NCBI RefSeq assembly: GCF_017168235.1
Contig: NZ_JABFAO010000001.1
Span: 1 to 50,285, forward strand
Direction of reading: 5' to 3'
From: Rhodococcus sp. KRD197
GTDB lineage: Bacteria; Actinomycetota; Actinomycetes; Mycobacteriales; Mycobacteriaceae
DNA length: 50,285 nucleotides
Shown here: positions 44,243-50,285 of the stretch, one piece after another
Position numbering within the stretch: position 1 is the stretch's first letter
Layout of the letters: every line of letters begins with the position of its first letter
The notes under the pieces: model-generated
What the model saw: only the letters and a program-made list of their open reading frames with translations
Told to the model about the DNA's origin: nothing
The model's database searches: none
Made by a program: the position numbers and the translations under genes

Positions 44243-45040
44243 CTAGTGGTGGTATTCGCCGCAGTTGACGTCGAGGCATTGACCGGTGATGGCGCGGGCC
44301 CCGGGCGAGGCGAGAAACACCACGGCGTCGGCGATCTCGTCGGGTTCGGGTAGGCGTCGCAGGTCGATGCCGGCGGCTGTCTGCTGGTAGATCTGATCGC
44401 TGGTGGTGCCGTACTTGCGCGCCGCGTGCGCGAAGTACCCCTTGAGTGTTTCGCCCCAGATGTAGCCCGGTGCAACGGTGTTGACGCGGATGCCCTGTGG
44501 TCCGAGCTCGCTGGCGAGGGTCTGCGACATCGCGAGCAACGCCGCCTTGGCGATCTTGTAGCTCCCGTACTTGGGCTGCGAGTGCCGGATGACGGCGGAG
44601 TTGATCATCACTATCGAGCCGCCGGATTCGGCCAAGGCCGGGGTGAACAGCTGGCAGAGCCGAAGTGTGCCGAACAACGACAACTCGAGGCCGTTGCGGA
44701 TGACAGAGGGATCGGTGTGCGCGAAATCCTTCATCGACGGGTTCGCGAAGGCATTGTTGACCAGGGCATCGACATGGCCGAATGCGTCGATGGCCGCGGT
44801 GACCAGGGCCGCCGACGAGTCCTCGTCCGTGATATCGGTGGTCACCGTGACTGCTCGGCGCCCCAGCGCGCTAACTTCCCCGGCCACCGACTCCATACAC
44901 GTGGTGGAGCGAGCCGCGAGGACAACATCTGCGCCGGCGGCGGCGCTTTGCAGCGCGATCGATCGACCGAGGGAGGGGCCGACGCCCGAGACCACGACCA
45001 CCTTGCCGGCGAGCGCGCCGGTTCCCATTCCGCCGGTCAT
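44243..45040 (-). CDS. Short-chain dehydrogenase/reductase
   Basis: The 265-aa SDR has the cofactor loop VVVSGVGPSLGRSIALQSAA, where the usual TGxxxGxG reads SGVGPSLG, VNNAFANPSMKDFA, the catalytic Ser in IVMINSAVIRH and YxxxK in YGSYKIAKAALLAM, and GIRVNTVAPGYIWG. Likely NAD(P)-dependent oxidoreductase of a hydroxylated lipid or steroid. Its ATG overlaps the stop of the DUF1214-like gene (ATGA), tying both into one operon. Confidence 0.92.
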   Translation of the reverse strand: MTGGMGTGALAGKVVVVSGVGPSLGRSIALQSAAAGADVVLAARSTTCMESVAGEVSALGRRAVTVTTDITDEDSSAALVTAAIDAFGHVDALVNNAFANPSMKDFAHTDPSVIRNGLELSLFGTLRLCQLFTPALAESGGSIVMINSAVIRHSQPKYGSYKIAKAALLAMSQTLASELGPQGIRVNTVAPGYIWGETLKGYFAHAARKYGTTSDQIYQQTAAGIDLRRLPEPDEIADAVVFLASPGARAITGQCLDVNCGEYHH

Positions 45041-46197
45041 CCCAGCATCCGTTCGTCGACGCCCCGGCGTCGGGCGGCGATTCTTCGTGCGAAATCCTCG
45101 GGGGTGATCGTGTTCTGCTCGTAGTAGGGCAGTCGCGAGGGCACATCGTCGATGTCGACGACTTCGACGGTGGGGCCGTCGGCCGAGGTCAGCTCTCGTG
45201 ACACACGTTGCCAGCGGATCTGCGCGTAGCCGCGTGCGTGTCCGGTGGTCTCGATCCAGTTCGCCACATGCGGGTTCTGCTCACTGACAACGAGTCTCAT
45301 CATGCCGTCGGGGTCGGTCTGAGCTTGATCGGAGGTCAGCGAGGTTTGGTGGTGGATGTAGTCGAGCGAGACGTACCACATGCTGCCGAGCTGGAATCCC
45401 TGATACGGCGCATCGGATTTCGGAACGGTGACGATCATTGCCTGGTCCGCCTGCAATTGGTAGTGACCGGCCGAGGAGTATTGGGTGCTCAAGCCGCCCG
45501 GTGTCAGGCGTGGTTCGGTCAGGGTGTTGACCTCGAGCTTCAGGTAGAACCAGTGCGGAAACTGCAGAAACGTGTTCAACCTGCCGAGGAGCATCTTTCC
45601 GGCCGTCGCATATCGTTTTGCCACGTCGTTCTTCGTCGGCCGGTTCGGTTCCTCGCGCTCCTCGCCGACGCGGCGAATGGTCAGCGTGCCGCGCGCGGCC
45701 GACCAGTCGTTGTACACCTCTCGCACCACGAGCATCGACGATCCTTCACCCAGGGTGAAGTGGTTGGCCTGCTCGGACGGGCGGCCGAAGTGCAGCTCGA
45801 AGGTGCCGTCGGATGCAATGTCGATGGAGCGATCGTCGAATGCGGTGAGACTGTCGGGAACGTCGACGGGCGAGTAGTCTCCCGCCAGAATTTGAAAACT
45901 CAGATCTGTTGTGGTGCCTCGTCTTCCGGCGACGACATACTCGTGATCGGCGTCGATGTTGGCGTGGAAGTACAGGGTGTCGGGGTTGTCCAACCCCATC
46001 TTGGTGTAGGGCCCGGTGGAGGAGGCGAAGAAGGGGAATCGGGGGTCGTAGGCCCACGCCATCTGAATCGACGCGCGGATGCTCCCCGCCAGGTACTCGT
46101 AGCCTTCCACCAGGTCCTGCTCGGTGAGTATGTGTGGCGCGGCTTCGATGATCTTCTCGGCTGCTGCGATCGCGTCGGTCAGGGGGTCGGTGGGCAC
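45037..46197 (-). CDS. DUF1214-like conserved protein
   Basis: About 386 aa. The sequence runs AEKIIEAAPHILTEQDLVEG, FFASSTGPYTKMGLDNPDTL, HANIDADHEYVVAGRRGTT and, late, FQLGSMWYVSLDYIHHQTSL with VSEQNPHVANWIETTGH. This matches proteins of the DUF1214 type that often accompany SDR and sulfotransferase genes in mycobacteria and rhodococci; the biochemical role is unknown. GAGGAG abuts an in-frame ATG at 46203 and leaves no spacer, so the GTG at 46197, 6 nt downstream of it, is the better start. It is the first gene of the operon running left to the methyltransferase. Confidence 0.85.
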   Translation of the reverse strand: MPTDPLTDAIAAAEKIIEAAPHILTEQDLVEGYEYLAGSIRASIQMAWAYDPRFPFFASSTGPYTKMGLDNPDTLYFHANIDADHEYVVAGRRGTTTDLSFQILAGDYSPVDVPDSLTAFDDRSIDIASDGTFELHFGRPSEQANHFTLGEGSSMLVVREVYNDWSAARGTLTIRRVGEEREEPNRPTKNDVAKRYATAGKMLLGRLNTFLQFPHWFYLKLEVNTLTEPRLTPGGLSTQYSSAGHYQLQADQAMIVTVPKSDAPYQGFQLGSMWYVSLDYIHHQTSLTSDQAQTDPDGMMRLVVSEQNPHVANWIETTGHARGYAQIRWQRVSRELTSADGPTVEVVDIDDVPSRLPYYEQNTITPEDFARRIAARRRGVDERMLG

Positions 46198-46217
46198 GCC
46201 CATCTCCTCGGATTATT

Positions 46218-46233
46218 GGTACATATATGTACC
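46218..46233. promoter_or_regulatory. 16-bp perfect palindrome in the divergent promoter
   Basis: GGTACATATATGTACC lies 15 bp before the DUF1214-like ATG and could be the operator for the neighbouring IclR protein or another dimeric regulator. Confidence 0.6.
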
Positions 46234-46240
46234 GGTGTGG

Positions 46241-46254
46241 TAGAACTGGTTCGA
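46241..46254. promoter_or_regulatory. KstR-like operator, box 1
   Basis: TAGAACTGGTTCGA fits the KstR consensus TNNAACNNGTTNNA at every fixed position. KstR is the TetR-type repressor of sterol catabolism in Mycobacterium and Rhodococcus. The box lies in the 89-bp space between the divergent DUF1214-like and IclR genes. Confidence 0.65.
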
Positions 46255-46262
46255 ATCGACAA

Positions 46263-46276
46263 TAGAACTTGTTCTA
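46263..46276. promoter_or_regulatory. KstR-like operator, box 2
   Basis: TAGAACTTGTTCTA is a perfect 14-bp palindrome and matches TNNAACNNGTTNNA. It starts 22 bp after box 1, two helical turns, so two dimers could sit on one face of the DNA. It lies 10 bp before the IclR start. Confidence 0.7.
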
Positions 46277-46286
46277 GTGAGGGTCA

Positions 46287-47183
46287 ATGAGTACGCGCTC
46301 GTCTCCACCCACCGACCGTGTCGTGTCGGTCCTGAACTACCTCGTCGCGCGGAGCGGGCGCAGGTTCGGGCTCTCGGAACTCGCGCGGGCTCTCGAGCTG
46401 AGCAAACCGACATGCCTGGGCATCCTCACCTCGCTGGTCGAGGCCGGCTACCTGGTCCGCGACCCGGTCTCGGTCACCTACGGTCTGGGTCCGGCGCTGA
46501 TCGCCGCCGGTCGCGCCGCACAGAACGGTTTCGCGATCGGACCAGTGGCGCGCAAGCATCTCGCCGAACTCAGCGAGAGGTACGACACGACGTGCACGGC
46601 ATCTGCGGTCGTATCGGATCGGATCACCGTGCTCGAGTCGGTCGAACCGAATTCACGCCGCGGGTCGGGACGGATCGGTCAGGCGTACCCGTTCGCCCCG
46701 CCCATCGGTCTGATGTACGTCCTGTGGGATACCGACGACAGGCTCGAGGCCTGGTTGAATCGCGAACCGACACTGCCCGTGCGCATCGACACCGAGCACC
46801 TTGCGCGGGTGGTGGAGGAGTGTCGCAGCAGCGGCTACCTCGTGGAGACGCTCACCGCGGTCGGGCAGAAGCTGCATTCGGTGATGGCAGGGGTTGCTGC
46901 CGACGAGTTACCGAAGGAGGTGCGTGAACTTCTCGGAGAGATGGTTTCGGGGTTGGGGGAACGGGTCTACCTGGGAGTGCGGGAGGCGCAATCGGACGCG
47001 GTGCACGAGGTCAGTGTGATCGCCGCCCCCACCTACGACGCCCACGGTTCACAGGCCCTGGTGCTGACGTTGCATGTCGGAGCCGCCATCACTGGCGCGG
47101 AGATCGCCGAGCGAGGGCAGTCTCTCGTCGCCGCGGCAGAGGCGATCACCCTCGAAGTCGGAGGGCATTCGCCGAACCGTTGA
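46287..47183 (+). CDS. IclR-family transcriptional regulator
   Basis: The 298-aa protein has an N-terminal winged helix (VVSVLNYLVARSGRRFGLSE, LARALELSKPTCLGILTSL, EAGYLVRDPVSVTYGLG) and the C-terminal effector domain with TASAVVSDRITVLESVE, PFAPPIGLMYVLW and SGYLVETLTAVGQ. IclR proteins sense small metabolites. It is divergent from the DUF1214-SDR-sulfotransferase operon and is its likely local regulator. GTGAGGG precedes the ATG closely. Two KstR-like boxes lie between it and the operon. Confidence 0.93.
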   Translation: MSTRSSPPTDRVVSVLNYLVARSGRRFGLSELARALELSKPTCLGILTSLVEAGYLVRDPVSVTYGLGPALIAAGRAAQNGFAIGPVARKHLAELSERYDTTCTASAVVSDRITVLESVEPNSRRGSGRIGQAYPFAPPIGLMYVLWDTDDRLEAWLNREPTLPVRIDTEHLARVVEECRSSGYLVETLTAVGQKLHSVMAGVAADELPKEVRELLGEMVSGLGERVYLGVREAQSDAVHEVSVIAAPTYDAHGSQALVLTLHVGAAITGAEIAERGQSLVAAAEAITLEVGGHSPNR

Positions 47184-47190
47184 TTTGTGC

Positions 47191-47204
47191 AGGAACACGT
47201 TCTA
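47191..47204. promoter_or_regulatory. Near-match to the KstR-like box upstream of cysD
   Basis: AGGAACACGTTCTA matches TNNAACNNGTTNNA except for A in place of the first T. It lies 67 bp before the cysD start. Weak on its own; noted because two full matches occur 0.9 kb away. Confidence 0.4.
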
Positions 47205-47232
47205 TTGTTCTCCTCATCGGAATCTACCGGGG

Positions 47233-47250
47233 CGGTCCAAATATGGACCG
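47233..47250. promoter_or_regulatory. Inverted repeat before cysD
   Basis: CGGTCCA-AATA-TGGACCG has 7-bp perfect arms and ends 21 bp before the cysD GTG, where a repressor could block transcription or an RNA hairpin could form. It may be a sulfur-responsive operator; the binding protein is unknown. Confidence 0.55.
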
Positions 47251-47271
47251 AAGGCAACGGAAGGGCGGCCA

Positions 47272-48189
47272 GTGGCGACGTCGATCCACCACGAACTCAC
47301 GCACCTCGCGGCTCTGGAAGCCGAGGCCGTGCACATCTTCAGGGAGGTAGCTGCCACTGCGGAGCGTCCGGTTCTGCTCTTCTCCGGCGGCAAGGACTCG
47401 GTCGTGATGCTCCATGTCGCGGCCAAGGCGTTCTGGCCGGCCCGTGTGCCGTTCGCTGTGATGCACATCGATACCGGTCACAACTTCGACGAGGTGATCG
47501 AGTTCCGGGACCGCGCCGTCGCCGAGTCCGGTGTCAAGCTGATCGTCGCGAGTGTGCAGGACGACATCGATGCGGGGCGCTCACAGGAAGAGATCGGGCC
47601 TCGGGCCTCTCGAAATCGCTTGCAGACCCGAACCCTGCTGCGCGCAATCGCGGAGAACTCCTTCGATGCCGTCTTCGGCGGCGCACGACGCGACGAGGAG
47701 AAGGCGCGTGCCAAGGAGCGGGTGTTCAGTTTTCGAGACGAACACGGGCAATGGGATCCACGCGCGCAACGACCCGAGCTGTGGCAGCTGTACAACGGAC
47801 GACACCGGCGCGGTGAACACATCCGTGTGTTCCCGCTGTCGAACTGGACCGAGCTCGACATCTGGCAGTACATTGCCGCGGAGGGCATCGAACTGCCGAA
47901 CATCTACTACGCACATCGGCGTCCGGTCGTCCCGAGAGACGGAATGCTCCTGGCCGCAACCAGATTCGTGACACTGTTACCGGGCGATGAAGTCTTCGAC
48001 TCGACCGTACGGTTCCGCACCGTCGGTGACGCGACCTGCACCGGGTGCGTGCAGTCCTCCGCCGCCAACGCTATGGAGGTGGCGGTGGAAGTGGCCGCGA
48101 GCAGAATTACCGAGCGCGGTGCCACGCGAGCCGACGACCGAATCTCCGAGGCCGGTATGGAAGACCGAAAGAAAGAAGGGTACTTCTGA
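47272..48189 (+). CDS. cysD: Sulfate adenylyltransferase subunit 2
   Basis: The 305-aa protein has the PP-loop LLFSGGKDSVVMLHVAAKAF near residue 43, MHIDTGHNFDEVIEFRD, FGGARRDEEKARAKERVFSF, WTELDIWQYIAAEGIELP and GDATCTGCVQSSA, all diagnostic of CysD. With CysN it forms APS from sulfate and ATP. The GTG at 47272 follows GGAAGGGCGG; longer frames upstream lie within the IclR gene. Its stop overlaps the cysNC start in TGATG. It feeds sulfate assimilation and sulfation. Confidence 0.95.
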   Translation: MATSIHHELTHLAALEAEAVHIFREVAATAERPVLLFSGGKDSVVMLHVAAKAFWPARVPFAVMHIDTGHNFDEVIEFRDRAVAESGVKLIVASVQDDIDAGRSQEEIGPRASRNRLQTRTLLRAIAENSFDAVFGGARRDEEKARAKERVFSFRDEHGQWDPRAQRPELWQLYNGRHRRGEHIRVFPLSNWTELDIWQYIAAEGIELPNIYYAHRRPVVPRDGMLLAATRFVTLLPGDEVFDSTVRFRTVGDATCTGCVQSSAANAMEVAVEVAASRITERGATRADDRISEAGMEDRKKEGYF

Positions 48190-50030
48190 TGTCCGAGTTG
48201 CTGAGGGTGGCGACGGCAGGGAGCGTCGACGACGGCAAGTCCACGCTGATCGGGCGGCTGCTCTACGACTCGAAGTCGATCTTCGAGGACCAGCTCGAGG
48301 CTATCGAGAAGACGAGCAGGGAACGCGGAGGTGCCAGCGCAGACCTGGCTCTGTTGACGGATGGGTTGCGCGCCGAACGCGAACAGGGCATCACCATCGA
48401 CGTGGCACATCGTTACTTCGCCACCCCCAAGAGAAAATTCATCATCGCCGATACGCCCGGGCATGTGCAGTACACCCGCAACATGGTCACCGGCGCCTCG
48501 ACTGCCGACCTGGCCCTGATCCTCGTCGATGCGCGCTACGGCATCGTCGAGCAGACCAGGCGACACGCCTTCCTGTCCTCGCTGCTGGGAATCGCGCACC
48601 TGGTGCTGTGCGTCAACAAAATGGATCTCGTCGACTGGTCCCGAGAACGATTCGACGAGATCCGATCCGACTTCGAATCGTTCGCAGCCAAACTGGATGT
48701 ACCGGATCTGACGTTCATACCCATGTCCGCGCTCGACGGCGACAACGTGGTGCACCGGACCGCGAGAATGAGCTGGTACGAGGGTGGTTCGCTACTGCAC
48801 CACCTCGAAGAGGTCCACATCGCCTCCGATCGCAATCTCATCGACGCCCGATTCCCGGTGCAATACGTCGTGCGCCCCCGGACCGGATCGAGCGAACACG
48901 CCGACTTCCGTGGCTACGCCGGAACTGTGGCCAGCGGCGTATTCGCCCCGGGGGACGAGGTCGTGGTGCTGCCTTCCGGCTTCACGACGACCGTGGCTGC
49001 GGTGTGGGGCCCTGGAGGTGTCCCGCTGGAGCAGGGTTTCGCCCGATCCGCGTTGTGTTTGGAGCTGTCCGACGCCATCGACGTCGGACGTGGGGACATG
49101 CTGTGCCGCCCGAACAACCGGCCCATGGTGGGTACGGACATCGACGCGATGATCTGCTGGATGTCCGAGAGCGCGCAGTTACGGCAGGGCGAGAGATATC
49201 TGCTGATGCACACCACCGCCACGACCACGGCTCGAATCGATGCACTCGAGTACCGGCTCGACATCGACACACTGCACCGCGACGTGTCAGCGCAGTCCCT
49301 TGCACTCAACGACATCGGCCGCATCCGCATTCGAACGACCCAGCCACTGCTGTTCGATCCGTACCGACGCAACCGGGTCACCGGAAGCTTCCTGCTCGTC
49401 GACGAGGCAACCGGTGCCACCGTTGCCGGCGGAATGATTTCCGGCCCTGCACTTTCCGCGTCGAAGGTGGTATGGCATTCATCGAGGGTCGCGCGCGTCG
49501 ATCGCGCGACCCGAGGCGCGACGGTGTGGCTCACCGGGCTCTCCGGGTCGGGCAAGTCCACGATCGCAGCAGAGGTAGAGCGGTTGCTCGTCGCGTCCGG
49601 TCGACCCGCCTACCTGCTCGACGGCGACAACGTGCGACACGGGTTGAACTCCGACCTCGGCTTCGACGCACGTAGCCGGGACGAGAACGTCCGTCGGGTG
49701 GCGGAGGTTGCGCACCTGTTCGCTGATGCCGGTCTGATTGCCGTCGTGTGCTTGATCAGCCCGTACCGAGACGGCCGAGACTTCGCTCGCAGCCTGCACG
49801 AGGCGGCGGGTCTGCCGTTCTACGAGATCTTCGTCGATACACCGCTCGACGTATGCGAGACCCGAGACCCGAAGGGCATGTATGCAAAAGCCCGCGCCGG
49901 CGAGATCACCGGTTTCACCGGAGTCGACGATCCCTACGAGGCTCCGCAGCGAGCCGATCTCGTGATTCGCCCCTCCGACGGTGATCCGGCGGCGCAGGCA
50001 GCCCGCATCGTGGAACTGTTGAGCTCATGA
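48189..50030 (+). CDS. cysNC: Bifunctional sulfate adenylyltransferase subunit 1 / APS kinase
   Basis: The 613-aa fusion has an N-terminal GTPase (G1 AGSVDDGKSTLIGRLLYDS, G2/T region EREQGITIDVAHRYF, G3 DTPGHVQYTRNMVTG, G4 VNKMDLVD, G5 MSALDGDN) with its beta barrel domains, and, from about residue 437, APS kinase with P-loop WLTGLSGSGKSTIAAEVE, LLDGDNVRHGLNSDLGFD and YRDGRDFARSLHE. It makes APS with CysD and phosphorylates it to PAPS, the donor for sulfotransferases. The fusion is usual in actinobacteria. A truncated cysQ overlaps its stop. Confidence 0.96.
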   Translation: MSELLRVATAGSVDDGKSTLIGRLLYDSKSIFEDQLEAIEKTSRERGGASADLALLTDGLRAEREQGITIDVAHRYFATPKRKFIIADTPGHVQYTRNMVTGASTADLALILVDARYGIVEQTRRHAFLSSLLGIAHLVLCVNKMDLVDWSRERFDEIRSDFESFAAKLDVPDLTFIPMSALDGDNVVHRTARMSWYEGGSLLHHLEEVHIASDRNLIDARFPVQYVVRPRTGSSEHADFRGYAGTVASGVFAPGDEVVVLPSGFTTTVAAVWGPGGVPLEQGFARSALCLELSDAIDVGRGDMLCRPNNRPMVGTDIDAMICWMSESAQLRQGERYLLMHTTATTTARIDALEYRLDIDTLHRDVSAQSLALNDIGRIRIRTTQPLLFDPYRRNRVTGSFLLVDEATGATVAGGMISGPALSASKVVWHSSRVARVDRATRGATVWLTGLSGSGKSTIAAEVERLLVASGRPAYLLDGDNVRHGLNSDLGFDARSRDENVRRVAEVAHLFADAGLIAVVCLISPYRDGRDFARSLHEAAGLPFYEIFVDTPLDVCETRDPKGMYAKARAGEITGFTGVDDPYEAPQRADLVIRPSDGDPAAQAARIVELLSS

Positions 50031-50173
50031 GTACACCGTTCACCGAAGACACACTTCTCGCCGACGACGCACTTCTTGCAGCCGAGGTGGCGGGGGCCGC
50101 GGGACGACTACTGATCGAGGTCCGCGAACGTGAGCGCGGAAGAACCACCGGACGCGAACTAGGAGACTGCTGA
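50027..50173 (+). pseudogene. cysQ: Truncated 3'(2'),5'-bisphosphate nucleotidase (CysQ) fragment
   Basis: The frame starts MSTPFTEDTLLADDALLAAE, continues VAGAAGRLLIEVRERERG and ends TGRELGDC with a stop after 48 residues. This matches the first 45 or so residues of actinobacterial CysQ, which normally runs about 250 residues and continues GELGDAGD-like into its catalytic region; every metal-binding motif is missing. The ATG overlaps the cysNC stop (ATGA), the expected operon position. The break near 50167 is followed by non-coding DNA and a transposase-like start, so an insertion most likely cut the gene. CysQ degrades PAP left by sulfotransferases. Confidence 0.75.
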
Positions 50174-50285
50174 ACAATCCGATGGCCGATCCACGTCGCG
50201 TCGACCCGCGTTTAGGTGTTTGACCTGCGATAATGTTGGTATGCAGGGAAATTCGGAGTCGCAGGGCGACCTGTGGGACGTCTCA
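50168..50285 (+). mobile_element. Probable left end of an insertion sequence (IS1182-like)
   Basis: From the point where CysQ homology ends, sequence is non-coding for about 70 bases and then enters a frame resembling an IS1182-family transposase N-terminus. The exact terminal inverted repeat cannot be defined because the other end is outside the window. Confidence 0.45.
50241..50285 (+). CDS. Start of a probable IS1182-family transposase, cut by the window edge
   Basis: Only 15 codons are visible, MQGNSESQGDLWDVS. The MQG start followed by an acidic (D/E)LLDV-like stretch resembles N-termini of IS1182-type transposases in actinobacteria. A TATAATG-like GATAATG lies 10 bp upstream. Identity is inferred from a very short stretch. 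Confidence 0.45.
   Translation, partial: MQGNSESQGDLWDVS

Noticed and set aside
46241..46276. GAAC/GTTC boxes as SOS (LexA) operators
   Set aside because: Actinobacterial LexA sites have four bases between GAAC and GTTC; here there are two, which fits the KstR-type spacing.

Overview
The window is high-GC actinobacterial DNA. Genes are dense, many overlap by 4 nt (ATGA/GTGA/TGATG), and GTG/TTG starts are common. The mix of an rrn-type 5S, DUF3558 lipoproteins, LigB-type ligase, a HelZ/SWIM pair, three-subunit transhydrogenase, an F420-type LLM oxidoreductase and KstR-like boxes points to Mycobacteriales, most likely Rhodococcus or a close relative. No tRNA, CRISPR array or complete mobile element was seen.

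Layout, left to right. 1-2.25 kb: the carboxyltransferase half of a giant fused acyl-CoA carboxylase (minus strand, running off the left edge) abuts the 5' end of an orphan 5S rRNA with its terminator. This junction is abnormal and the carboxylase part has its own codon style. 2.4-4.7 kb: small accessory-type genes (a possible RAMA/DUF4357-like protein, a possible colicin-immunity-like protein, an excisionase-type HTH protein). 4.7-8.1 kb: a TPP-riboswitch-controlled thiamine salvage operon (tenA, thiY-like lipoprotein, permease, ATPase). 8.3-11.4 kb: a type B carboxylesterase and ligB. 11.5-16.15 kb: a reductive pyrimidine catabolism operon (beta-ureidopropionase, dihydropyrimidinase, LLM flavin/F420 oxidoreductase, class III aminotransferase), followed by a convergent FAD oxidase. 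17.6-20.3 kb: two DUF3558 lipoproteins, a small unknown protein, a peptidase E-like protein and a HIT protein. 20.5-23.4 kb: pntAA-pntAB-pntB. 23.5-31.8 kb: a membrane protein, an MFS transporter, a paralogue of the small unknown protein, a phosphotransferase, a thioesterase, benE, a shikimate dehydrogenase-like protein, a secreted HNH protein and a quinone-oxidoreductase-like protein. 31.9-35.5 kb: helZ and a SWIM protein. 35.6-41.0 kb: a complete valine (isobutyryl-CoA) degradation operon. 41-46.2 kb: an Hsp70-like protein, MarR regulator, methyltransferase, sulfotransferase, SDR and a DUF1214-like protein. 46.3-50.3 kb: an IclR regulator, cysD, fused cysN-cysC, a truncated cysQ and the start of what looks like an IS1182-type transposase.

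How parts work together. The thi operon salvages hydroxymethylpyrimidine under TPP control. The pyrimidine cluster takes dihydropyrimidines to beta-alanine and on to malonate semialdehyde; the usual dihydropyrimidine dehydrogenase is absent and an LLM oxidoreductase stands in the operon instead. The mms operon covers every step from isobutyryl-CoA to propionyl-CoA. At the right end, CysD/CysNC would make PAPS, the sulfotransferase would use it and CysQ would recycle PAP. Two boxes matching the KstR sterol-regulator consensus lie between the sulfotransferase operon and the IclR gene, and a near-match lies before cysD, suggesting one lipid-linked sulfation module whose PAP-recycling gene has been broken.

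Start codons were chosen by Shine-Dalgarno spacing, overlap with neighbours and family N-termini; all functions come from motif recognition by eye, without database searches.
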